Of a stretch of 21,855 nt of DNA, positions 7,530 through 14,721 are shown piece after piece (the first letter of the stretch is position 1; each line of letters opens with the position of its first letter). The notes beneath the pieces were generated by a model, which worked only from the letters and a program-made list of their open reading frames with translations, was not told the DNA's origin and ran no database searches. The position numbers were made by a program, and so were the translations under genes. Origin of the DNA: DASUKL01 sp036278755 (GTDB lineage: Bacteria; Chloroflexota; Limnocylindria; Limnocylindrales; CSP1-4); NCBI GenBank assembly GCA_036278755.1, contig DASUKL010000106.1:1-21855 (forward strand), given 5' to 3'.

Positions 7530-8300
7530 GTGCGCATCGCCACCTGGAACGTCAACTCGCTCAAAGCCCGCCTGGAGAGGGTCGAGGGCTGGCTGGCCCT
7601 GCGCGAACCGGACGTCCTGTTGATGCAGGAGACGAAGCTGACCGATGCCGCGGCCCCGGTCCTGCCGTTCCAGATGGCCGGATACGAGCTGGCCCATCAC
7701 GGCGAAGGCCGGTGGAACGGCGTGGCCATCGCCAGCCGGGTGGGCCTGACCGCGGTCAGCCAGGGCTTCGAGCGTCGCGGGCCGGACGCCGACGGGGCCC
7801 GCTTCCTGGCGGCCGACTGCGACGGCCTGCGGGTCATCAGCATCTACGCCCCCAACGGGCGGGCCTTGGCGACCGAGACCTACGAGGCCAAGCTGGCCTG
7901 GTACGAGCGCCTCCTGGCCTGGCTGCAGGCGCAGGCCGATCCCGCCCAGCCGCTGGTCCTGGGCGGCGACCTCAACATCGCCCCGGCCGACGCCGACGTC
8001 TACGACCCGGCGGCTTATGTCGGCACGACCCACACCTCGGCCCCCGAGCGGGCGGCCTTCGAGGCTCTCCTGGCCTGGGGCCTGGTCGACGCCTATCGCC
8101 TCCGCCATCCGGAGCCCGGCCGCTTCACCTGGTGGGACTACCGGGCCGGCAACTTCCACAAGGGCCTCGGCATGCGCATCGACCACCTGCTCGTCACGCG
8201 TCCCGTGGCCGAGCGCCTCAGCGGGGCCGAGATCGACCGCGACGCCCGCAAGGGCCCCACGCCCTCCGATCACGCGCCGCTGTGGATCGACCTGGACTGA
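7530..8300 (+). CDS. xthA: Exodeoxyribonuclease III / AP endonuclease
   Basis: The 256-aa protein cleaves DNA at abasic sites and degrades 3' ends in base excision repair. It carries the complete active site of the exonuclease III (EEP) family. MRIATWNVNSLKAR opens it, Glu34 is in QETK (the metal ligand, same number as in E. coli), Tyr106 in IYAPNG, and Asp147/Asn149 in GGDLNIAP. WWDYRAGNF and GMRIDHLLVT follow, and Asp247/His248 are in SDHAPLWIDL. Length is normal for the family. The GTG at 7530 is the natural start because the second residue begins the core strand. The upstream gene mgtC is divergent. An AlkA-type glycosylase, which would generate its substrate, lies about 2.4 kb downstream. 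Confidence 0.95.
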   Translation: MRIATWNVNSLKARLERVEGWLALREPDVLLMQETKLTDAAAPVLPFQMAGYELAHHGEGRWNGVAIASRVGLTAVSQGFERRGPDADGARFLAADCDGLRVISIYAPNGRALATETYEAKLAWYERLLAWLQAQADPAQPLVLGGDLNIAPADADVYDPAAYVGTTHTSAPERAAFEALLAWGLVDAYRLRHPEPGRFTWWDYRAGNFHKGLGMRIDHLLVTRPVAERLSGAEIDRDARKGPTPSDHAPLWIDLD

Positions 8301-8325
8301 GCGGGCGGGGCTTGAGCGTGCGACG

Positions 8326-8337
8326 TCCACGCGTGGA
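8326..8337. repeat. 12-bp perfect palindrome before the DsbA-like gene
   Basis: TCCACGCGTGGA reads the same on both strands. It sits in the 46-base gap after exonuclease III and overlaps the ribosome site (GGAGGG, 8335-8340) of the next gene, so it could be an operator or a small hairpin masking translation. Confidence 0.5.
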
Positions 8338-8346
8338 GGGCTGAGG

Positions 8347-9219
8347 GTGGCCAAGTCGAGCCGCGGCCCCTCCGCGCCCACCTCACGCCGCGACCGGCGC
8401 GAGGCCCAGCGGGCCGAGCGGCGGGGCCAGCGCGAGGCCCTGGCCACGCGGTCGGGCCTGCCCGTCTCGCCCGTCCTCCTGGTGACGATCGGGGCCATCG
8501 TGCTGGGGCTGATCGTGGTCGTCGTCGTCTCCCTCCAGGGCCGTGCCCAGGCGCCGCTCGTGGCGCCCGCGGCCTCGGTGGCGGTACCGGCCGCCCTGGC
8601 CGACGATCGAGCCATCGGCTCGGCCGATGCGCCCGTGACCCTCGACGTCTGGTCCGACTTCCAGTGCCCGGCCTGCCTGGCCTACTGGACGGCCGTGAAC
8701 CCCAAGGTGGTGACCGACTACGTCGCGCCCGGCAAGGTCCGCATCGTGTACCACGACTTCGTCTTCATCGGCCCCGAGTCGACCGCCGCCGCGGTGGCGG
8801 CCCGCTGCGCCAACCAGCAGGGCCACGCCGACTTCTGGCTCTACCACGACTACCTCTACGCCAACCAGGGGGCGGAGAACAGCGGGGCCTTCAGCCGGGA
8901 GCGCCTGATCGGCATGGCCAGCATGGCCGGCCTCGATACGAACGCCCTGGGGGCCTGCCTCGACGAGGCCAGCGTGGCCCAGGCGGTCCAGGCCGAGACG
9001 GACCAGGGCCACGGCCTGGGTGTCCATCAAACGCCCACGCTCATGATCGGCTCCCAGATGCTGGCCGCCTTCGACGAACCCAGCGTGGCCAAGGCCCTCG
9101 ATGCCGCCCTGGCCCAGACCGGCGTCACGGCCAGCCCGAGCGTCAGCCCCGGCGCCGGGCAAGGCGCCAGCGCCAGCCCCGCCGGCAGCGCGAGCGTCGG
9201 GGCGAGCGCCAGCCCGTGA
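8347..9219 (+). CDS. Membrane-anchored DsbA-like thiol-disulfide oxidoreductase
   Basis: The 290-aa protein has a short cytoplasmic Arg-rich N-terminus, one membrane helix (about residues 41-62), and an extracytoplasmic thioredoxin-fold domain. The redox motif CPAC is at 107-110 in the context DVWSDFQCPACLAYW. KVRIVYHDFVFIGPES and HQTPTLMIG, with the expected cis-proline, complete the DsbA/BdbD-like fold. It would oxidise exported proteins and be re-oxidised by the VKOR protein encoded immediately downstream. The C-terminal ~30 residues are a Ser/Ala/Pro/Gly tail with repeated ASASP/GASASP units, likely a flexible wall linker. The GTG at 8347 has GGAGGG 6 bases upstream. The stop overlaps the next start (GTGA). 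Confidence 0.9.
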   Translation: MAKSSRGPSAPTSRRDRREAQRAERRGQREALATRSGLPVSPVLLVTIGAIVLGLIVVVVVSLQGRAQAPLVAPAASVAVPAALADDRAIGSADAPVTLDVWSDFQCPACLAYWTAVNPKVVTDYVAPGKVRIVYHDFVFIGPESTAAAVAARCANQQGHADFWLYHDYLYANQGAENSGAFSRERLIGMASMAGLDTNALGACLDEASVAQAVQAETDQGHGLGVHQTPTLMIGSQMLAAFDEPSVAKALDAALAQTGVTASPSVSPGAGQGASASPAGSASVGASASP

Positions 9220-9692
9220 CGCGAGGGCCCGCGACCGACGGCTCCGGGGGTCGATCGGCCGCCCGATCGTCCATCGGGCTCCTGCTGGCCCTCGTCGCCG
9301 CCCTCGGCCTCGTCATCGCCGCGTATCTGACCTGGACCAAGCTCAACGGCCTCGTGCCGCCCTGCCTGCCCGGCGGCGGCTGCGCCACGGTGGAGGCCAG
9401 CGACTACAGCAGCCTGGGCGGCATCCCCGTGGCGGCGTTCGGCGTGGTCTACTCGGCGGCCATGCTCCTCCTCGGCCTCGCCTGCTGGCGCGACGGGGGC
9501 CGACAGGCCCGCCTCCTGGTGTACGGCCTGGGCCTGGCCGGGGTGCTGGTCGAGGCCTACCTCGTCTACCTCGAACTCTTCGTCATCCACGCCGTATGCC
9601 TGTGGTGCGCGGCCTATGGCCTGACGGTCGTCCTGGGCTTCGCCCTGGCCGCCTGGCAGCTCAGCCGACCAGGTCGGGCGTCAGCTCGCTGA
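9216..9692 (+). CDS. Vitamin K epoxide reductase (VKOR) family membrane protein
   Basis: The 158-aa protein has four predicted membrane helices (about 19-38, 71-89, 100-122, 124-148). Cys50 and Cys56 lie in the first outer loop and the quinone-side CxxC pair (Cys128, Cys131) in CLWC. The context VEASDYSSLGGIPVAAFGVVY is diagnostic for VKOR. Bacterial VKOR replaces DsbB: it takes electrons from a DsbA-like partner and passes them to quinone. The partner is the upstream CPAC protein, with a 4-base GTGA overlap between the genes. All four key cysteines are present, so it should be active. The last 32 bases overlap the convergent alpha-hydroxy-acid oxidase gene. Confidence 0.92.
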   Translation: MTRGPATDGSGGRSAARSSIGLLLALVAALGLVIAAYLTWTKLNGLVPPCLPGGGCATVEASDYSSLGGIPVAAFGVVYSAAMLLLGLACWRDGGRQARLLVYGLGLAGVLVEAYLVYLELFVIHAVCLWCAAYGLTVVLGFALAAWQLSRPGRASAR

Positions 9693-10704
9693 CGGTGGGT
9701 GCGCCGAGGAGGGCCATGGCCACCTGCAGCTCGGCCGCCAGGATCTCCAGGCAACGCTCGACCCCCGCCTCGCCGCCCGCGGCCAGGGCATAGAGGAAGG
9801 GCCGGCCGATGAAGCAGGCCCGGGCGCCCAGGGCGAGGGCCGTGGCCACGTCCGTGCCGCGCCGCACGCCGCCGTCGAGGTAGACCTCCGCCCGGCCGGC
9901 CACGGCCGCCACGACCCCTTCGAGGGCGTCGATCGTGGCGGGGGCTCGATCCAGCTGCCGGCCGCCGTGGTTGGAGACGACGATCCCGGCCGCGCCGGCC
10001 TCCACGGCCCGGGCGGCATCCTCGGCGCGGAGGATGCCCTTGACCACCAGCGGCAGGTCGCTGAGGGAGCGGATCCAGGCCAGGTCGTCCCAGGTCAGCG
10101 AGGGGTCGACCTCGGCCCCGATGGCCTCGAGGAACTCGTCGCCGCCCTCGAGCGTGCCCACCGAGCCCGTCACCGCGCCCTCGAGGGGCTGCCGCAGCTC
10201 CCGGTCGCGATAGCCGGGCACGGCCAGGTCCACGGTCACCACCAGGGCCCGGAAGCCGGCCGCCCCGGCCCGCTCCACGAGGCGGCGCGTCTTCTCCCGG
10301 TCGCGCTGCACGTAGAGCTGGAACCAGCGCGTGCCGCGCTCCACCGCGGCCACGGTCTCGAGGGAGCGGGAGGAGAACGTGGAGAGGCAGTAGAGGCAGT
10401 GGGACCGCGCCGCGGCCCGGGCGGCGAGGACCTCGCCTTCGGGATGGGCCAGGCCCTGGAGGGCCGTGGGGGCCAGGCCGATGGGCGCGGCGAAGGGCGT
10501 GCCCAGGAGCGTCGTGCCGCAATCGACGTGGCTGACGTCGACCAGCACCCGGGGGCGCAAGCGTCGGCGGGCGAAGGCGGCCTCGTTGTCCCGCAGGGTC
10601 AGCTCGTCGAAGGCCCCGCCGGCGTAGTAGGCGTAGGCCGGCGGGCTGAGCGCATCGCGGGCCAGGGCTTCGAACTCGCGCAGGGTATGGACGTCCACGG
10701 CCAT
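9661..10704 (-). CDS. FMN-dependent alpha-hydroxy-acid oxidase/dehydrogenase
   Basis: The 347-aa TIM-barrel flavoprotein belongs to the glycolate oxidase / L-lactate dehydrogenase (LldD) / lactate oxidase family. Visible features are YAYYAGGAFDELTLRDN (Tyr27), PIGLAPTALQGLAHPEGE, QLYVQRDRE, VVKGIL (Lys222), SNHGGRQLD with catalytic His246 and Arg249, and DGGVRRGTDVATALALGA with FIGRP for phosphate binding. The specific acid (lactate, glycolate or another) cannot be read. Start: the ATG at 10704. An in-frame extension to 10782 is not family-like, and a GTG at 10698 is possible if the mRNA is leaderless. It is divergent from the AlkA-like gene, with starts only about 25 bases apart, and convergent with VKOR. 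Confidence 0.88.
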   Translation of the reverse strand: MAVDVHTLREFEALARDALSPPAYAYYAGGAFDELTLRDNEAAFARRRLRPRVLVDVSHVDCGTTLLGTPFAAPIGLAPTALQGLAHPEGEVLAARAAARSHCLYCLSTFSSRSLETVAAVERGTRWFQLYVQRDREKTRRLVERAGAAGFRALVVTVDLAVPGYRDRELRQPLEGAVTGSVGTLEGGDEFLEAIGAEVDPSLTWDDLAWIRSLSDLPLVVKGILRAEDAARAVEAGAAGIVVSNHGGRQLDRAPATIDALEGVVAAVAGRAEVYLDGGVRRGTDVATALALGARACFIGRPFLYALAAGGEAGVERCLEILAAELQVAMALLGAPTVSELTPDLVG

Positions 10705-10706
10705 CA

Positions 10707-10712
10707 AGCCTA
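10707..10712 (-). promoter_or_regulatory. Candidate -10 element for the alpha-hydroxy-acid oxidase gene
   Basis: On the minus strand TAGGCT lies 2 bases before the ATG at 10704 and 8 bases before an in-frame GTG at 10698. This is the same hexamer that precedes exonuclease III. If used, transcription would begin around the GTG, making a leaderless message. Confidence 0.35.
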
Positions 10713-10720
10713 GCCGCTCG

Positions 10721-10726
10721 CATACT
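10721..10726 (+). promoter_or_regulatory. Candidate -10 element for the AlkA-like gene
   Basis: CATACT lies 3 bases before the GTG at 10730 and 6 bases before a second in-frame GTG at 10733. No Shine-Dalgarno sequence is present. Together with the opposite-strand element at 10712-10707 it would form a compact divergent promoter. This is a weak consensus match. Confidence 0.3.
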
Positions 10727-10729
10727 GCG

Positions 10730-11644
10730 GTGGTGGCCCAGGTGACACTCCGGCTCGGCCGCCCCCTCGACCTGTGGGCCACCCTGGGCCCGTTGCAGCA
10801 TGGGCCCTACGATCCGACGATCCACTTGACCGCGGGCGGACTGTGGCGAGCCAGTCGCACGCCGCAGGGCCCGGCCACGCTCCACGCCGAGCTGCGGGCC
10901 AGAGAGCGGACCGTCAGCGCCGAGGCCTGGGGCCCGGGAGCCGCCTGGGAGCTCGAGCATCTGCCCGAACTGCTGGGTGAGACCGACGACCCGGACGCCC
11001 TGCGGCCCGTCCACCCCTTCCTGGCTGAGCTAGCCAGGCGCTCAGCCGGTCTGCGCCTGCCGCGCACGAACCGGCTCCTGGAGGCCCTCCTGCCGGCAGT
11101 CTGCGAGCAGAAGATCACCGGGCTGGAGGCTCAGCGCATCTACCGCCGCATCGTGCGCGCCGTCGGCGAGTCCGGGCCCGGACCGGCGGCCGCGACCGGC
11201 CTCCTCCTGTCCCCCGACCCGACCCGCCTGGCGGCCTTGCCCTACCACGCCTTCCATCCCTTGGGCCTGGAGCGGCGGCGGGCGGAGGTGCTCATCCAGC
11301 TCGGCCGCCGCGCGACGGCCATCGAGCGCCTCGTGGCCGCGGTGTCCGACGAGGCGCGCCGCGGCCTCGTGAGCCTGCCCGGCATCGGTCCCTGGAGCGC
11401 GGCCGAAGCCATCCGCATCGCTTTGGGCGACCCCGACGCCCTGAGCCTGGGCGACTACGGCCTGCCCTCGCTCGTGGCCTGGGCCCTGGCCGGCGAACGC
11501 CAGGCGGACGACGAGCGGATGCTCGAGCTCCTGGCCCCCTACGCCGGTCAGCGGGCTCGGGTCGTGCGGCTGCTCGAGGTGGCCGGGGCCTGGCCGCCGC
11601 GCCGAGGACCGCGGACCGAGGCGCGGCGGATCGAGGCCCTGTAG
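10730..11644 (+). CDS. AlkA-like DNA-3-methyladenine glycosylase (HhH-GPD family)
   Basis: The 304-aa protein fits the bacterial AlkA two-part layout: an N-terminal beta-rich domain (about 1-95) and a helical HhH-GPD domain. PAVCEQKITGLEAQRIYRRIV matches the helix before the active site. LPGIGPWSAAEAI (about 216-228) is the helix-hairpin-helix, and Asp242 in SLGDYGL is the expected catalytic aspartate. There is no Cys-rich 4Fe-4S end, so it is not Nth/MutY-like. It would excise alkylated bases, leaving abasic sites for exonuclease III, whose gene is nearby. The start is GTG at 10730 or 10733; there is no ribosome site, suggesting a leaderless mRNA. Confidence 0.85.
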   Translation: MVAQVTLRLGRPLDLWATLGPLQHGPYDPTIHLTAGGLWRASRTPQGPATLHAELRARERTVSAEAWGPGAAWELEHLPELLGETDDPDALRPVHPFLAELARRSAGLRLPRTNRLLEALLPAVCEQKITGLEAQRIYRRIVRAVGESGPGPAAATGLLLSPDPTRLAALPYHAFHPLGLERRRAEVLIQLGRRATAIERLVAAVSDEARRGLVSLPGIGPWSAAEAIRIALGDPDALSLGDYGLPSLVAWALAGERQADDERMLELLAPYAGQRARVVRLLEVAGAWPPRRGPRTEARRIEAL

Positions 11645-11672
11645 GCTGGGCCCAGCGCAGCAGGAGCAAGCC

Positions 11673-12281
11673 TTGCCGGATCGGCCATGGCGGCGCCGCT
11701 TGCGACGGAGCAACGCGACCCCGCTGCCTTCGCTGTATGACGTCCATCCCGAGGCCCGCGGGGCCTCCTCGCACGAGTTGGGGCTGCAGACGATCCCGGT
11801 GGCCGAGATCGCCGGCACGGCCGTCGAGGGGCCGGACCAGCGCGGCAGCGACTTCCTGCCGCCGCCGGCCCTCCGCTCGCGCGACTGGGCCGCCCGCTGG
11901 CAGCGCCTGCGCACGGCCGCCGAGCAGCTCGAGGTCCTCCCGCCCATCGACGTCATCCGCGCCGCCGGCACCTACTGGGTCGTGGACGGGCACAACCGCG
12001 TCGCCGCCGCGCTGGCCCAGGGTCAGCTGGAGATCGACGCCCTCGTGCGGGGCATCCGCCTGCCCGGAGAGCCGCCGCAGACGCCGGGCGGCTCGCTGGC
12101 CGCGATGCTGGAGGGCGGGGACCGACTACGGGCCGCGGGCCAGGGCCGCCTGAGCCCCGGCGCCCAGCTCGAACGGCCCTCGAACCCCCGGACCGAGACG
12201 ACGGCCGACGAGCGGACAGACCCGACCTCCGACCCCGAGGCCCAGCCGATCTCCGAGCCCGATCCTCGCTCGGCGCCTTGA
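11673..12281 (+). CDS. ParB-like nuclease-domain protein
   Basis: The 202-aa protein has a central ParB/sulfiredoxin-like fold. VLPPIDVIRAAGTYWVVDGHNRVAAALAQG (split here: VLPPIDVIRA, then WVVDGHNRVAAA) corresponds to the ParB N-terminal strand and the helix carrying the DGHNR motif (105-109). No ParB helix-turn-helix or dimer domain follows, so it is not a chromosome-partitioning ParB. The last ~55 residues are Pro/Thr/Glu/Ser-rich and probably disordered. The TTG at 11673 has AGGAG about 6 bases upstream. The stop overlaps the metallophosphoesterase start (TTGA). Stand-alone proteins of this type are often annotated only by fold; ATPase/CTPase or nuclease activity is not established. Confidence 0.7.
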   Translation: MPDRPWRRRLRRSNATPLPSLYDVHPEARGASSHELGLQTIPVAEIAGTAVEGPDQRGSDFLPPPALRSRDWAARWQRLRTAAEQLEVLPPIDVIRAAGTYWVVDGHNRVAAALAQGQLEIDALVRGIRLPGEPPQTPGGSLAAMLEGGDRLRAAGQGRLSPGAQLERPSNPRTETTADERTDPTSDPEAQPISEPDPRSAP

Positions 12282-12973
12282 CCCGGCGTCTCCGCCTGAC
12301 CTGGCCCGACCGCCAGCCCTTCCTCGGGCGTGAAGGTCGGCCCATCCGGATCCTGGCCGCCTCCGACGAACCCGACCCGACCCTGGACGCCGAAGGCGGG
12401 CGGCAGCTGCTGGGGGCCATCGACCTCGTCGTCGGCTGTGGCGACTTGGCCCCCGATCGCCTGGCCTTCCTGGCCGACGCCTTCGGCGCGCCCCTCGTCT
12501 ACGTCCGCGGCAACCACGATCGTGGCGCTGCCTGGCAGGCCCAGCACGTGGCCCCGGAGCCCACCGAGGGGCTCGTCGTCGAGCCGCTGCCCGGCCTCTC
12601 CGCGCTGGGCCTGCCGTGGCCCGGACGGGCCGACGATCCGGCCCGTCGCGACGACCTGCGGGCCTGGCGCCAGACCCTGGGCGGCTGGCTGCGCGCCTGG
12701 CGCCAGCGGCCCTGTCTCGTCTTCAGCCATGCTCCGCCGGCCGGTAGCGGCGACCTGCCCGCGGATCCGTACCACCTCGGCTTCCCCGCCTACCGCTTCC
12801 TCCTGGAGCGGCTGAGCCCGCCGCTCTGGCTGCATGGGCACACGCCCCTGGCCGGCCGGCCCTGGCACGGCCAGGGCGGCCCGGACGGCCGGACGGCCTG
12901 GGCCAACGTCACCGGCAGCGTCCTGGTGGAGCTCCTGCCGCCCGACGGAGGGCTTGCTACGATCGAGCCGTGA
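12278..12973 (+). CDS. Calcineurin-like metallophosphoesterase
   Basis: The 231-aa protein shows most motifs of the binuclear metallophosphoesterase family: ASDEPD (Asp30), GCGDL (Asp56), RGNHDRG (Asn79-His80), FSHAPP (His151) and HGHTPL (His186 and His188). The first motif is unusual: the canonical DxH reads Asp-Glu-Pro, so one metal-ligand His is absent. The length suits a compact phosphodiesterase or phosphatase; the substrate is unknown. The TTG start at 12278 overlaps the ParB-like stop by 4 bases, and the gene's own stop overlaps the MFS start by 4 bases. These three genes are thus probably a translationally coupled unit. Confidence 0.8.
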   Translation: MTRRLRLTWPDRQPFLGREGRPIRILAASDEPDPTLDAEGGRQLLGAIDLVVGCGDLAPDRLAFLADAFGAPLVYVRGNHDRGAAWQAQHVAPEPTEGLVVEPLPGLSALGLPWPGRADDPARRDDLRAWRQTLGGWLRAWRQRPCLVFSHAPPAGSGDLPADPYHLGFPAYRFLLERLSPPLWLHGHTPLAGRPWHGQGGPDGRTAWANVTGSVLVELLPPDGGLATIEP

Positions 12974-14721
12974 CCCGCATCCCCCACCTGCCCCGACGGG
13001 CCGGATCGTCGCGCAAGCACGATCCCAACTACAAGTGGGTCGCCCTCTCCAACACCACCCTGGGTGTGCTGATGGCGGCCATCGACGGCTCGATCGTGAT
13101 CATCTCCCTGCCCGCCATCTTCAACGGCATCCACCTCGACCCGCTGGAGGCCGGCAACGTCAGCTTCCTCCTCTGGATCTTCATGGGCTACCTGCTCGTG
13201 ACTGCCGTCCTGGTGGTGGCCTTCGGCTGGCTGGGCGACCGCTACGGCCGGGTCCGGATGTACAACGCCGGATTCGCCATCTTCACCGTCGGCTCGCTGC
13301 TCCTGGCCGCGACGCCCTTCGACGGCAGCGCCGGCGCCCTGTGGATCATCGGCATGCGCATCATCCAAGGCATCGGCGGGGCCTTCTTGTACGCCAACTC
13401 GGCGGCCATCCTGACCGACGCCTTCCCCGTCAACCAGCGCGGCCTGGCCCTCGGCGTCAACGGCGTGGCGGCCATCGCCGGCCAGTTCATCGGGCTCGTC
13501 GCCGGCGGGCTCCTGGCGACCATCGAATGGCGCCTCGTCTTCTTCGTCAGCGTGCCCATCGGCATCCTGGGCACGGTCTGGGCCTACCTCCGCCTGGAGG
13601 AGCTGAGCCAAACCTCGGCCGCGCCCATGGACTGGTGGGGCAACGTCACCTTCGGGGCCGGCCTGGCCGCCATCCTCATCGGCATCACCTACGGCATCCA
13701 GCCCGCGGGCGGCCAGACGATGGGCTGGACCGCCCCCTCGACCCTCGTCCTGCTGGGCGGCGGGCTGGCCCTCATGGCCGTCTTCGTGTGGCACGAACGG
13801 CGCGTGGCCCATCCCTTCTTCGACCTGTCGCTGTTCCGCATCCGGGCCTTCCTGGCCGGCAACCTGGCCGGCCTGTTGGCCTCCATCGGGCGCGGCGGCC
13901 TGACCTTCATGCTCGTCATCTGGCTGCAGGGCATCTGGCTGCCGCTGCACGGCTACGACTACGTCGATACACCGCTGTGGGCCGGCATCTACATGCTGCC
14001 CCTGACCTTCGGGTTCCTCGTCGCCGGGCCCATCTCGGGCATCCTCTCCGACCGCTTCGGGGCCCGGCCCTTCTCGACCGGCGGCATGATCCTGGCCGCG
14101 GCGGCCTACGTCGCCCTGACCCGGCTGCCGGTCGATTTCCCCTACCCGCTCTTCGCCCTGCTCCTCGTGCTGTGCGGCATGGGCTCGGGGTTGTTCAGCT
14201 CACCCAACTCGGCGGCCATCATGAACAGCGTCCCGGCCGGCCAGCGGGGGGCGGCGGCCGGCATCCGCTCGGTCTTCGCCAATTCGGGCTTCGTCGTCTC
14301 CATCGGCGTCTTCTTCTCGCTCATGATCGCGGGCCTGGCGGCGTCGCTGCCGACCACCCTCTACGGCGGCCTCGTGGCCCACGACGTGCCGACCGCGGTG
14401 GCGACCCAGATCTCCCACTTGCCGCCGGTCTCCAGCCTCTTCGCCGCGCTGCTGGGCTACGACCCCATGACCCAGCTCCTGCCGGCCTCGGTGCTGCAGG
14501 CCCTGCCGCCCCAGCAGGCCGCCATCCTGACCGGCAAGGAGTTCTTCCCGCAACTCATCAGCGGCCCCTTCCAGCAGGGCATCATGGTCGTCTTCACCGC
14601 CGCCGCGGCCATGGCCCTCGTGGCCGCCGCGGCCTCCGCCCTGCGCGGTGGGCGCTACATCCACGAGGAGCCCCAGGCTCCGGGCCGGAGCCTGGGACAG
14701 GATCAGGCCGCGGCCCGATAA
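12970..14721 (+). CDS. MFS transporter, DHA2 (EmrB/QacA-like) family
   Basis: The 583-aa protein has about 14 membrane helices, as in the drug:H+ antiporter-2 family. Helix 1 contains the family motif with Asp40 (VLMAAIDGSIVIISLPAI). Motif A in the first cytoplasmic loop is GWLGDRYGRVR (86-96), and a second copy-like motif ISGILSDRFGAR appears in the second half. A long hydrophilic loop rich in Pro/Leu/Gln precedes the last helix, a feature of some DHA2 members. It probably exports a small lipophilic compound; the substrate is not predictable. The GTG start at 12970 overlaps the metallophosphoesterase stop (GTGA). The last 19 bases overlap the convergent LLM oxidoreductase gene. Confidence 0.88.
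   Translation: MTRIPHLPRRAGSSRKHDPNYKWVALSNTTLGVLMAAIDGSIVIISLPAIFNGIHLDPLEAGNVSFLLWIFMGYLLVTAVLVVAFGWLGDRYGRVRMYNAGFAIFTVGSLLLAATPFDGSAGALWIIGMRIIQGIGGAFLYANSAAILTDAFPVNQRGLALGVNGVAAIAGQFIGLVAGGLLATIEWRLVFFVSVPIGILGTVWAYLRLEELSQTSAAPMDWWGNVTFGAGLAAILIGITYGIQPAGGQTMGWTAPSTLVLLGGGLALMAVFVWHERRVAHPFFDLSLFRIRAFLAGNLAGLLASIGRGGLTFMLVIWLQGIWLPLHGYDYVDTPLWAGIYMLPLTFGFLVAGPISGILSDRFGARPFSTGGMILAAAAYVALTRLPVDFPYPLFALLLVLCGMGSGLFSSPNSAAIMNSVPAGQRGAAAGIRSVFANSGFVVSIGVFFSLMIAGLAASLPTTLYGGLVAHDVPTAVATQISHLPPVSSLFAALLGYDPMTQLLPASVLQALPPQQAAILTGKEFFPQLISGPFQQGIMVVFTAAAAMALVAAAASALRGGRYIHEEPQAPGRSLGQDQAAAR

Noticed and set aside
12790..13950. 386-residue minus-strand frame, rich in Asp, Glu, Gly and Gln
   Set aside because: It is antisense to the MFS transporter; its composition is that of a complementary shadow of hydrophobic codons.
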